Assembly: GCF_002097535.1 (NCBI RefSeq)
Contig: NZ_CP020772.1
Span: 1,116,001 to 1,180,000, forward strand
DNA length: 64,000 bases
Direction: 5' to 3'
DNA from: Halobacillus mangrovi
GTDB lineage: Bacteria; Bacillota; Bacilli; Bacillales; Halobacillaceae
The notes below the pieces were generated by a model. The model was not told where the DNA came from and searched no databases. It saw nothing but the letters and a program-made list of their open reading frames with translations. Below, in pieces: positions 7,742 through 15,682 of this stretch. How positions within the stretch are numbered: the first letter of the stretch is position 1; the number at the start of each line of letters is the position of its first letter. The position numbers and the translations under genes are program-made.

Positions 7742-8710
7742 ATGGATAAAGAAACGATTGAAAAAGTAACTCGTCTGGTCATGGAAAAAATGAATCATCA
7801 AAAAAAAGATCACCCGCCCACAACTTCTGGCGTGAAGGTCTGGAATCACACGTCTTCCGATAATGATTTCAAAACGATTGAATCAACGACAGACGCAGAG
7901 AATCCTGTAGAAGGAAAAGCTATTTTGTCAAAGTTTCCACGTCAACAAGAGTCTAAACCTACTCGTTCAGAGACAAAATCTGAATCTTCCACTCAGAAAG
8001 GTGATAGCGAGGATCTACAAGAGTTGAAGAGTAAGACGCCTGCAAGAATAGGAGTTGGGCGAGCGGGGGTCAGACCGAAGACGAACACATGGCTTCGTTT
8101 TCGTTACGATCATGCAGCTGCAGTTGATGCTGTTTATGGGAATGTCGACCGCAGTTTGTTAAAGGACTTGGATTTGTTTGTTGTGAATACAAAGGTCAGT
8201 GACCAAGAAACGTACATTCGCAGGCCTGACTATGGCAGGAAGCTCTCCGATGAAGCGAAAGAAAAAATACAGGAAGCCTGCAAGAAAAATCCTCAAGTGC
8301 AAATCATCGTTTCTGATGGACTCAGTTCCAAAGCGATTGATGAAAATCTGGAGGATGTGTACTTATCGCTCCAGCAATCTCTGAAAAGTCTCGGCCTTGA
8401 TGTCGGCACTTCCTTCTTTATAGAAAAAGGTCGTGTGGCTGCTATGGATGATGTCGGAGAAGAGTTAAAGCCTGAGGTGATTGTGTACTTGATCGGCGAA
8501 CGTCCAGGGCTTATCAGTGCGGAATCGATGAGCGCTTATCTTTGTTACAAGCCGAGAAAGGGGACGATCGAATCTCAGCGACAAGTCGTTTCCAATATTC
8601 ACCGTGGTGGCATTCCACCAGTGGAGGCGGGAGCCTACTTAGGCGGCGTCATAGAAAAAATACTAGATTACGAGGCAAGCGGCGTCGAGCTTGTGAAAAA
8701 GGAAGGGTAG
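7742..8710 (+). CDS. eutC: Ethanolamine ammonia-lyase small subunit EutC, copy 2, with encapsulation-type N-terminus
   Basis: 322 aa from the ATG at 7742, which sits eight bases after GGAGG; GTG 7733 and ATG 7736 are in frame but lie on the ribosome site. The C-terminal 230 residues are a full EutC domain (RIGVGRAGVRPKT, LIGERPGL, SNIHRGGIPPVEAGAYL). The first 18 residues (MDKETIEKVTRLVMEKMN) form an amphipathic helix like microcompartment targeting peptides, followed by a Ser/Thr/Lys-rich linker to about residue 95. This copy belongs to the encapsulated enzyme. Confidence 0.94.
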   Translation: MDKETIEKVTRLVMEKMNHQKKDHPPTTSGVKVWNHTSSDNDFKTIESTTDAENPVEGKAILSKFPRQQESKPTRSETKSESSTQKGDSEDLQELKSKTPARIGVGRAGVRPKTNTWLRFRYDHAAAVDAVYGNVDRSLLKDLDLFVVNTKVSDQETYIRRPDYGRKLSDEAKEKIQEACKKNPQVQIIVSDGLSSKAIDENLEDVYLSLQQSLKSLGLDVGTSFFIEKGRVAAMDDVGEELKPEVIVYLIGERPGLISAESMSAYLCYKPRKGTIESQRQVVSNIHRGGIPPVEAGAYLGGVIEKILDYEASGVELVKKEG

Positions 8711-8719
8711 GAAATAGAA

Positions 8720-9373
8720 ATGAAATTAGAGCCTATATATGCCGAGATTCTTTCTGTCCGTATCATTCCAAACGTAGATCCTATGCTAGCTAAGCAGTTT
8801 AATTTGAGTCCATCTCAAAGAAGTCTTGGCCTTTTTACAATAACGATGGATGATGTCGGCGTCACAGCGCTTGATGAAGCTACAAAGAAAGCAGACGTGG
8901 AAGTGGCTTATGCTCACTCGTTTTATGCCGGCGCTGACCATTCTTCTGGTCCGTTATCCGGTGAATTCATGGGTGTTGTTGCAGGGCCGGATCCTGATGA
9001 AGTGAAGAGTGCCATGGAAGTCATTCACCAGGTTGTCGATGGCCAAGCTTATTTTGAAGCATTGGATGATGAACAATCACATAGCTTATATGCTCACGTC
9101 GTTTCAAGGACTGGATCCTTTTTATCCAAAGAAGCAGGGGTAGAACAAGGAGGAGCGATTGCTTATCTGATTGCTCCACCGCTTGAAGCTACCTACGGCT
9201 TGGATGCGGCACTAAAAGCTTCAGATGTTGAACTAGCCTGCTTTTATGGTCCCCCAACGGAAACAAACTTTGGAGGAGGGCTGCTCACTGGTTCTCAATC
9301 CTCCTGTATGGCGGCGGCGGATGCGTTTCGGCAAGCCGTGATTGATGTAGCCAGTCATCCAGTTCGGAGCTAA
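8720..9373 (+). CDS. eutL: Microcompartment shell protein EutL (tandem BMC trimer)
   Basis: 217 aa, the standard EutL size, with two BMC-like halves. The protein forms trimeric facet tiles with a gated pore. Recognised segments are RIIPNVDPMLAKQFNLSPSQ, AHSFYAGADHSSGPLSGE, GQAYFEALDDEQSHSLYAHV and CFYGPPTETNFGGGLLTGSQ. It starts 10 bases after the eutC stop, with a GGAAAT-like ribosome site. Confidence 0.94.
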   Translation: MKLEPIYAEILSVRIIPNVDPMLAKQFNLSPSQRSLGLFTITMDDVGVTALDEATKKADVEVAYAHSFYAGADHSSGPLSGEFMGVVAGPDPDEVKSAMEVIHQVVDGQAYFEALDDEQSHSLYAHVVSRTGSFLSKEAGVEQGGAIAYLIAPPLEATYGLDAALKASDVELACFYGPPTETNFGGGLLTGSQSSCMAAADAFRQAVIDVASHPVRS

Positions 9374-9394
9374 AGAGAAGGGAGTGTTATTTTA

Positions 9395-10915
9395 GTGGAA
9401 TTTGATCACGATTTACAATCGATGCAAGAAATGAGAACAGCTGTAAAGAAAGCGAAAGCTGCACAAAAGGATTATGAAGCTTTTTCTCAGGAAGAAGTTG
9501 ATCGCGTAGTCGCCGCTGTAGCTGAAGCTGCTTACGACAAATCGAAATATTTAGCAGAATTGGCTGTAGAAGAAACGTCTATGGGTGTAGTCGAACATAA
9601 AACAATAAAAAATCAAGTTGGTTCAAAAGATGTGTATGAATCCATCAAAAATGACAAAACCGTGGGGGCGATCCATGAAGATTCAGCCAATAAAATTACG
9701 GAATTTGCCTATCCCTTTGGGGTTGTAGCAGGAATTATCCCAACTACGAATCCAACGTCTACGGCAATCTTTAAAACATTGATTTCTTTGAAAACGAGGA
9801 ACGGGATTGTCGTAAGTCCTCACCCATCTGCTGTGAAGTGTACAGTTGAAGCACTAAAGATCTGTCACGACGCAGCGGTTCGAGCGGGTGCTCCAGAAGG
9901 GATTGTCGGATGGATCTCGAAGCCATCGATGCCAGCGACCACAGAGTTAATTAAACACAGGGATGTGCATGTTATTTTAGCCACCGGAGGAGGAGGACTT
10001 GTCCGAGCGGCTTATAGTTCAGGAAAACCTGCCTATGGGGTTGGACCTGGAAATGTTCCTGTCTACTTAGAGAAATCCTGTAATGTGAAAAAGGCTGTCA
10101 AGATGGTCGTGGACAGTAAAACATTTGATAACGGAACTATTTGTGCTACTGAACAAGCGATCGTCATCGATCAAAATATTAAGGAGATGGCTGTTCGCGA
10201 ACTAAAAAATAATGGGGCCTATTTCCTTGAAGGTGCTGAAAAAGAAAAAGTAGCCAAACTCATTTCTCCGGCTCCAGGGAAACTAAACCCGAATATCGTC
10301 GGACGCCCGGCAAGGAAAATAGCGGAAATGGCTGGGGTGGATGTCCCACCAGATACAAGGCTTTTAATTGCAGAAGAGAATCAAGTAGGAAAAGATGTTC
10401 CTTTCTCTCTTGAAAAACTATCACCGATCTTCGCTTTATATACGGTTGACAATGTAGACCAAGCGAAAGAGCAGTGTATAGAGCTTTTGAATTTAGGCGG
10501 CCGTGGACACAGCTTATCGATTCACACGAATGATGACCAAATTGCAAGGATGTTCGGTGAGGAGATGCCGGTCTCAAGATTGATGGTTAATACGCTTTCA
10601 AGTATTGGGGCAGTTGGTGCAACGACAAATTTAAAACCATCGCTGACTCTCGGCTGCGGGTCATACGGAGGTAACATCACCTCTGATAATATTACGACCC
10701 GTCACCTGATTAATATTAAAAGACTAGCTTATGGAGTGAAGGAAGTGGAGATTCCTAAACCGTCCGCTTCCACCCAAAACGTGAAAGAGAACCACAAGGA
10801 AGAAAATGATGTCGAAAAAGTAATTTCAGAAGTATTGAAAAAAGTAGATACGGATGAAGTTGATGCTCAAACGGTATCTGCAATCGTAAGTAAAGTACTA
10901 CAAAAATATCAATAA
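9395..10915 (+). CDS. eutE: CoA-acylating acetaldehyde dehydrogenase EutE with C-terminal targeting helix
   Basis: 506 aa. It oxidises acetaldehyde to acetyl-CoA with NAD+ inside the shell. The catalytic cysteine lies in FDNGTICATEQ (about residue 249), and ILATGGGGLVRAAYSSGKPA and VGPGNVPVYLE are family segments. The N-terminus lacks the helix used for targeting in enteric EutE. A tail of about 45 residues instead carries an acidic linker and two short amphipathic stretches, VEKVISEVLKKV and VSAIVSKVLQKY. This suggests C-terminal encapsulation. The start is GTG with GAAGGGAGTG upstream. Confidence 0.93.
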   Translation: MEFDHDLQSMQEMRTAVKKAKAAQKDYEAFSQEEVDRVVAAVAEAAYDKSKYLAELAVEETSMGVVEHKTIKNQVGSKDVYESIKNDKTVGAIHEDSANKITEFAYPFGVVAGIIPTTNPTSTAIFKTLISLKTRNGIVVSPHPSAVKCTVEALKICHDAAVRAGAPEGIVGWISKPSMPATTELIKHRDVHVILATGGGGLVRAAYSSGKPAYGVGPGNVPVYLEKSCNVKKAVKMVVDSKTFDNGTICATEQAIVIDQNIKEMAVRELKNNGAYFLEGAEKEKVAKLISPAPGKLNPNIVGRPARKIAEMAGVDVPPDTRLLIAEENQVGKDVPFSLEKLSPIFALYTVDNVDQAKEQCIELLNLGGRGHSLSIHTNDDQIARMFGEEMPVSRLMVNTLSSIGAVGATTNLKPSLTLGCGSYGGNITSDNITTRHLINIKRLAYGVKEVEIPKPSASTQNVKENHKEENDVEKVISEVLKKVDTDEVDAQTVSAIVSKVLQKYQ

Positions 10916-10936
10916 AAATCTTAGGAGGAATATATT

Positions 10937-11227
10937 ATGGCACTTAATGGCGCACTAGGAATGATCGAAACAAAAGGTTTAGTAGCATCTGTAGAGGCAG
11001 CAGACGCAATGGTGAAGGCAGCAAATGTTAACTTAGTCGGAAAAATTCATGTAGGTGGAGGGATTGTAACGATCTTAGTCAGTGGTGATGTAGGGGCGGT
11101 AAAAGCTGCTACAGAATCCGGAAGTGCAGCCGCTCAAAGAGTCGGAGAGCTTCTATCCGTACACGTTATCCCTCGTCCACACAATGAACTTGAAAGCATT
11201 TTACCTAAAATCGACGCAGCCCAATAA
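10937..11227 (+). CDS. eutM: Microcompartment hexameric shell protein (BMC-H, EutM type)
   Basis: 96 aa single BMC domain: [20 protein letters not shown], then [19 protein letters not shown] and [16 protein letters not shown]. This is the major facet protein type in Eut and Pdu shells. An AGGAGG site lies upstream. It sits between the dehydrogenase and the phosphotransacylase, as in many Firmicute eut operons. Confidence 0.94.
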   Translation: MALNGALGMIETKGLVASVEAADAMVKAANVNLVGKIHVGGGIVTILVSGDVGAVKAATESGSAAAQRVGELLSVHVIPRPHNELESILPKIDAAQ

Positions 11228-11275
11228 CAACATCGTTTACTCCAAAAGAGTAAGGGAGGAAAGTGAGGGAACAAA

Positions 11276-11932
11276 ATGGGTCGAGATCATTTAGAATCGA
11301 TTGTAGAAGAAGTTATGAAGCAAATGGCAGAGGAAAACACGTCTAGCGAGGTCCCAATCGGGGTCTCCGCTAGACATTGTCATTTAGATAAAGAGAGTCT
11401 AGAAGTTCTATTTGGAAGCGGATATGAATTGAGTGAAAAGGCTCCGTTATCTCAGCCTGGACAGTTTGCAGCCAATGAAACGGTTACCATAGCCGGGCCG
11501 AGAGGAAGCATCACAAAGGTTAGGATATTAGGACCGCTCAGGTCAGCCGCTCAAGTGGAAGTGAGTCAAACGGATGCTTTTAAAATAGGATTGAAACCTC
11601 CGATTAGACAATCCGGTGATATAGAGAAATCCAGCCCGGTAACCATTATTGGACCAAAGGGAAGCATTTATTTAGAACAAGGTTTAATTATCGCTCAAGC
11701 TCATATTCATATGAGCCCTCAGGATGCTGACAATTTTAAGGTAAAAGATGGGGATGTCGTCGAAGTCAGAGTGAAAAACCCGCAGCGCGAAGTCAGTTTT
11801 TCAAAGACGATCATTCGTGTCTCAAAAAAATACCAGTTAGAAATGCATATTGATACAGACGAAGCGAATGCTGGATCCATTCAGACTGGACAAAAAGGGA
11901 CGCTAAAAAAGGTGGAGCCCTCTTATGTATGA
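11276..11932 (+). CDS. pduL: Microcompartment phosphotransacylase PduL
   Basis: 218 aa. PduL converts acetyl-CoA and phosphate to acetyl phosphate and recycles CoA within the shell. Both halves carry histidine clusters that bind zinc in this family: SARHCHLDKE near residue 32 and AQAHIHMSPQDA near residue 142. LSQPGQFAANETV and TKVRILGPLR are conserved. The N-terminal MGRDHLESIVEEVMKQMAEE is an amphipathic helix typical of encapsulated PduL. It replaces EutD. The last eight bases overlap the next gene. Confidence 0.94.
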   Translation: MGRDHLESIVEEVMKQMAEENTSSEVPIGVSARHCHLDKESLEVLFGSGYELSEKAPLSQPGQFAANETVTIAGPRGSITKVRILGPLRSAAQVEVSQTDAFKIGLKPPIRQSGDIEKSSPVTIIGPKGSIYLEQGLIIAQAHIHMSPQDADNFKVKDGDVVEVRVKNPQREVSFSKTIIRVSKKYQLEMHIDTDEANAGSIQTGQKGTLKKVEPSYV

Positions 11933-12557
11933 TAAACAGCTCATTGAAGAAATCGTAGCTGAGATATTAAAGGAGAAAAAGGTTCTCCGAGAGAAGAACA
12001 AACCCGTTCTTCATGTGATTCATGCGGATGGCCACAAAGACGAGCTTATCGAAAAGTTGGAATCGAGCTGGGCTCTGGAGTGGGTAGATCCGACTTCAAT
12101 CGATGGATCTGAGAGCATTTCTCAAGCGATTTTTCCTCATGTAGATCAAGATTTGTTCGTAAAAAGTGCTCTAGGAATAACGGATACTCCGAAGAGCGAT
12201 AGTTTTGCAAAATTGGTGCGTAATGGTGCAGCCATTCACTTTATGCTTGATCGTTCTATGGAATGGATTCACACTCAGCCAGAAAAGGTGCCTGCTCCGT
12301 ATTTGAGCAAAATGCGAGCATATGAAAAAGAATTACGATCTTATCATGTATCTATTTTGAAACCAGATGAAGTTCCTCCCCCTCCAAACAAAAAGTCCGA
12401 TTCACCATTTTATTTTAATGGAAAGCTGTTAAATCAAGAAGAGATCAACAAGTGGCCGTACAGTGACATTCACATCTCACAGAAAACCATTATTACTCCT
12501 CTAGCGAGGGACACAGCAAGAGATGCCAATATCTCCATTACTATCGAGGAGTCTTAG
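11925..12557 (+). CDS. Uncharacterised eut-operon protein with targeting-type N-terminal helix
   Basis: 210 aa with no function I can assign. The first 20 residues (YDKQLIEEIVAEILKEKKV) form an amphipathic helix like those of PduL and EutC, suggesting a position inside the shell. The centre has an alternating hydrophobic pattern (VLHVIHADGH, ALEWVDPTSI), followed by proline-rich DEVPPPPNKK. The C-terminus, FYFNGKLLNQEEI then TIITPLARDTARDANISI, recalls the N-terminal segment of EutT-type adenosyltransferases but without the enzyme domain. Similar hypothetical proteins occur in other Firmicute eut operons. It overlaps pduL by eight bases, implying coupled translation. Confidence 0.75.
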   Translation: MYDKQLIEEIVAEILKEKKVLREKNKPVLHVIHADGHKDELIEKLESSWALEWVDPTSIDGSESISQAIFPHVDQDLFVKSALGITDTPKSDSFAKLVRNGAAIHFMLDRSMEWIHTQPEKVPAPYLSKMRAYEKELRSYHVSILKPDEVPPPPNKKSDSPFYFNGKLLNQEEINKWPYSDIHISQKTIITPLARDTARDANISITIEES

Positions 12558-12569
12558 GGGGTTGGAATC

Positions 12570-12854
12570 ATGATTGTAGGCGAAGTGATTGGGAATATAT
12601 GGGCAACAAGAAAAGAAGACGGTCTGGTCGGACTAAAGTTTTTAGTAGTAAAGCCAGATCGTTCGGAAAATACTCCTGAAGCACCTAGCTTCGTAGCGGT
12701 TGATCGTATTGGAGCAGGTGTAGGAGACAAGGTAATGGTGACAAAGGGAAGTGCAAGCTCTCATCTTCAAGAGGGTCCTGCTATTCCTATTGATGCCTTG
12801 ATTATTGGAATTGTAGATTCAGTCGAAGTAGAAAGGAGTGGATCGAATGGCTAA
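12570..12854 (+). CDS. eutN: Microcompartment vertex protein EutN (CcmL/EutN family)
   Basis: 94 aa, normal for the pentameric vertex protein: MIVGEVIGNIWATRKEDGLVG at the N-terminus, then KFLVVKP, FVAVDRIGAGVGDKVMVTKG, and IDALIIGIVDSVEV at the end. It closes the corners of the shell. A GGGGGTTGGAATC-type site precedes the ATG. The stop lies eight bases inside the next gene. Confidence 0.93.
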   Translation: MIVGEVIGNIWATRKEDGLVGLKFLVVKPDRSENTPEAPSFVAVDRIGAGVGDKVMVTKGSASSHLQEGPAIPIDALIIGIVDSVEVERSGSNG

Positions 12855-13254
12855 AGCTTTAGGCATGATTGAAACAAGAGGACTGGTTGGTTCGATTGAA
12901 GCTGCAGACGCAATGGTAAAAGCAGCCAATGTGACGCTCGTCAAGCAGGAGAAAATTGATGCAGCCCTAGTCACGGTACTTGTGGAAGGTGATGTAAGTG
13001 CTGTCCAAGCTGCTGTTGATGCAGGAAAAGAAGCAGTCAACCGGGTAGGAGAACTCGTAGGTTATCACGTTATTCCTCACCCAGACGAAGGTACGGGAGT
13101 CATTTTACAAAAAGACGGAAAAGAAAGTGTAAACACGGATACGAAACCGAGTGAATCCAAGCCTAAACCCAAGGCAGCACCTACACGAAGAAAGAAAACT
13201 TCTTCATCCAATGCTGCAAAAGAAGAAAGTCAACAAGAAAGCGAAGCGAATTAA
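12847..13254 (+). CDS. Second BMC-H shell protein with basic, disordered C-terminal tail
   Basis: 135 aa from the ATG at 12847, eight bases after AAGGAG; the in-frame GTG 12838 lies on the ribosome site. The first 90 residues are a BMC domain (KALGMIETRGLVGSIEAADA, ALVTVLVEGDVSAVQAAVDA, GYHVIPHPDEG), close to the protein at 10937. The remaining 45 residues are low complexity: KPSESKPKPKAAPTRRKKTS and then Ser/Glu-rich. EutK has a BMC domain plus a helix-turn-helix; that domain is not present here, so I do not call it eutK. The tail may bind nucleic acid or acidic cargo. Confidence 0.9.
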   Translation: MAKALGMIETRGLVGSIEAADAMVKAANVTLVKQEKIDAALVTVLVEGDVSAVQAAVDAGKEAVNRVGELVGYHVIPHPDEGTGVILQKDGKESVNTDTKPSESKPKPKAAPTRRKKTSSSNAAKEESQQESEAN

Positions 13255-13269
13255 CTAGGAGGAACGAGC

Positions 13270-14223
13270 ATGTCATTCAAGCGAAACAAATTCGCTGTTG
13301 TTGGAGCTGGCTATACCGGCACAACAGCCGCTCTTATGATTGCGCAAAAAGAATTAGGTGACGTGGTCCTTGTGGACATCCCTTCGATGAAGAATCCGAC
13401 AAAAGGGAAAGCGTTGGATATGTTAGAGGCAAGTCCTGTGCAGAAATTTGATTCAAACATCACCGGGACCTCCGATTATAAGGATATTCAAGATGCAGAT
13501 ATGGTCATCATCACAGCAGGAATTCCAAGAAAACCCGGGATGAGCCGTGATGAATTAGTAGAGACAAATGCGAAAATCATGAAGGACGTCTCTGAAAATG
13601 TGAAAAAGTATGCGCCAGATAGTTATATTCTAGTATTGAGTAACCCGGTAGATGCCATGACTTACGTGTGCTATAAAACCACTGGTTTTCCAAAGAACCG
13701 AGTCATCGGCCAATCCGGTGTCCTGGACACGTCTCGTTTTAATACGTTTGTATCCCAGGAGTTAGGCGTTTCTGTTGAAGATGTATCTGGTTTCGTTCTA
13801 GGAGGACACGGGGACAGCATGGTTCCTCTTGTGCGGTACTCCTATGCGGGTGGAATTCCATTAGACAAACTATTATCAGAAGACCAGCTGAATGATATTG
13901 TTGAACGCACCCGTAAAGGCGGCGGAGAAATCGTCAATCTTCTAGGACAAGGAAGCGCTTACTATGCACCAGCCGCTTCCCTTGTTCAAATGGCAGAGGC
14001 GATTGTCAAAGATAAGAAGAGAATTCTTCCTTCCATTGCTTATTTGGAAGGGGAATACGGTTATGAAGATATTTATCTAGGTGTGCCGACGATCCTGGGT
14101 GGAAACGGGATCGAGAGTGTTATTGAGCTGCCTTTGAAGGATGAGGAAAAAGCGGCTTTAGACAAATCTGCGGCTGCTGTTAAGGATGTACTGAGTCCTC
14201 TTAAGGAGACTGTAGGAAAATAG
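13270..14223 (+). CDS. mdh: Malate dehydrogenase (LDH-like type) in the eut operon
   Basis: 317 aa NAD-dependent dehydrogenase. The dinucleotide motif is [10 protein letters not shown], the substrate loop [12 protein letters not shown] has the arginine typical of malate instead of lactate enzymes, and the catalytic histidine lies in [20 protein letters not shown] is also typical. It begins 15 bases after the previous stop with a good AGGAGG site and ends at a terminator, so it is the operon's last gene. Bacillaceae normally encode mdh beside citZ and icd; a copy here is unusual. No targeting helix is visible, so it is probably cytosolic. Confidence 0.9.
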   Translation: MSFKRNKFAVVGAGYTGTTAALMIAQKELGDVVLVDIPSMKNPTKGKALDMLEASPVQKFDSNITGTSDYKDIQDADMVIITAGIPRKPGMSRDELVETNAKIMKDVSENVKKYAPDSYILVLSNPVDAMTYVCYKTTGFPKNRVIGQSGVLDTSRFNTFVSQELGVSVEDVSGFVLGGHGDSMVPLVRYSYAGGIPLDKLLSEDQLNDIVERTRKGGGEIVNLLGQGSAYYAPAASLVQMAEAIVKDKKRILPSIAYLEGEYGYEDIYLGVPTILGGNGIESVIELPLKDEEKAALDKSAAAVKDVLSPLKETVGK

Positions 14224-14267
14224 ATAATTTTAAGAAACAGATCATTTAATAACTAAATGGAAAAATT

Positions 14268-14304
14268 GCCCTTTGATCGTAGTGGTAGATCAAGGGCTTT
14301 TTTT
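14268..14304 (+). terminator. Intrinsic terminator of the eut operon
   Basis: GCCCTTTGATC (14268-14278) pairs with GATCAAGGGC (14288-14297), one T bulged, followed by seven T residues. It lies 45 bases after the mdh stop. Confidence 0.9.
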
Positions 14305-14438
14305 ATATTAATCTTTGTAACTCTTACATATTAACTCAAGATAGTTCAATCAAAGAGGCTATCATCCGAAAACCCTTTCATTTTTCTAAACATTCACATT
14401 ATAATAGAGGGAATAATCGTTTCAACTGGTGAGGGATA

Positions 14439-15662
14439 GTGATGAAAAAAAATTTCTTTCTGCTAATAGGAATTTTGCTTCTTTTAGCCTCGTGCAGCGG
14501 GGAAGATGTCTCTATCGAATCTTCACAGCAAGAAAAAGTGGTAGTAGAGTTCTTTACACCTAAAGTGGAAACTGAATCTATTTTTAATGAATTGATTCAA
14601 GAGTTTGAAGATAATCATTCGAATATTGATATCAGGCAAGTCGTTGTCCCTGGAGGAATGACGGTCTTGAAAACTCGATTGGCAAGAGGAGATGCGCCTG
14701 ATTTATTTATTACCTACCCTATTGAACAGGATTATTTAATCCGTGCAAGGAAGGGGTATTTAATGGATCTCACAGACGAGCCATTCCTAAAAAGAATTGA
14801 ATCGAGTATCCAAAAACGCTATCTAGTTGATGGGCGAATGTATGGGGCAGCATTAACCCAAAATGCAGTAGGAGTATTATACAACAAGCAACATTTTGAC
14901 GAATTGAATTTATCTGTACCTAAAACTTGGAGCGAGTGGCTGGCGGTTATGGATGAGTTAGATAAAGAAGGGTACACACCGTTATTAATGCCAAATAAGG
15001 ATTTGGAGCAGACAAGTGTCTTCACATTAAATCTTGTGGCGAATCAGTTTTCTAAAAATTACTGGAATCAAGAGAATTATTCCATTGTGAATGACCGAAA
15101 CTGGATAAAAATTTCCGAGAAGATTTTGTCCGTACTTTCTTATACCCAGGAGAATTCTTTTGAAGATGATTATTACGAAACGAATAAACTATTTGCCACT
15201 GGTAAAGGTACGATGTTTGTCATGGGGACATGGGCGCTACCTCTTATCGAATCGGTAAATCCGCAGTTGGATTATGGAATTTTTCCTTTTCCGGCAGATG
15301 ATTCAAAGAATCATAACGTATTGGGTGGAGTAGATATTGGGATCGCCATTTCAGCGGATACAGAATACCCGGAAGAAGCAAAGGCTTTTTTGTCTTTTTT
15401 GACAAAAAAACAACAAGCAGAACAGTTGTCTAGTTACGAAGGTTCCATTAGTGCTATAGAAGGGGTAGAGGTGGAGCGCGAAGAGGTTCAAGCTCTTCAT
15501 CATAAGATTCTCTCTGATGAAACGGTCAATTGGCCAAACCATTACTGGGATGGGGGAACAGAAGCAGAAGAAAACTACCGCAAATATACGTTGCAATTTT
15601 TAATCAATAAAGATATCGAGGCCTATTTGACTAACCTTGAATCTATGTTTCAACAATATTAA
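14439..15662 (+). CDS. Extracellular sugar-binding lipoprotein linked to a sensor kinase
   Basis: 407 aa solute-binding protein of the bacterial family 1 type. A lipoprotein signal ends at LLASCSGEDV. Typical segments are EFEDNHSNIDIRQV, GDAPDLFITYP, AVGVLYNKQHFDEL and GKGTMFVMGTWALP. No permease adjoins it; a YesM-type kinase follows 20 bases later and a YesN-type regulator after that. It may therefore present the ligand to the sensor and not feed a transporter. The intergenic stretch before it (14305-14438) holds a TATAAT at 14400 but no clear -35. Confidence 0.88.
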   Translation: MMKKNFFLLIGILLLLASCSGEDVSIESSQQEKVVVEFFTPKVETESIFNELIQEFEDNHSNIDIRQVVVPGGMTVLKTRLARGDAPDLFITYPIEQDYLIRARKGYLMDLTDEPFLKRIESSIQKRYLVDGRMYGAALTQNAVGVLYNKQHFDELNLSVPKTWSEWLAVMDELDKEGYTPLLMPNKDLEQTSVFTLNLVANQFSKNYWNQENYSIVNDRNWIKISEKILSVLSYTQENSFEDDYYETNKLFATGKGTMFVMGTWALPLIESVNPQLDYGIFPFPADDSKNHNVLGGVDIGIAISADTEYPEEAKAFLSFLTKKQQAEQLSSYEGSISAIEGVEVEREEVQALHHKILSDETVNWPNHYWDGGTEAEENYRKYTLQFLINKDIEAYLTNLESMFQQY

Positions 15663-15682
15663 TTCGAAGACGGTGAATTCAC

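Noticed and set aside
12847..13254. Naming the second BMC-H gene eutK
   Set aside because: EutK needs a C-terminal helix-turn-helix domain; here the tail is short, basic and low complexity.
13270..14223. Lactate dehydrogenase
   Set aside because: The active-site loop has arginine in the malate-type motif [12 protein letters not shown], where lactate enzymes have glutamine.
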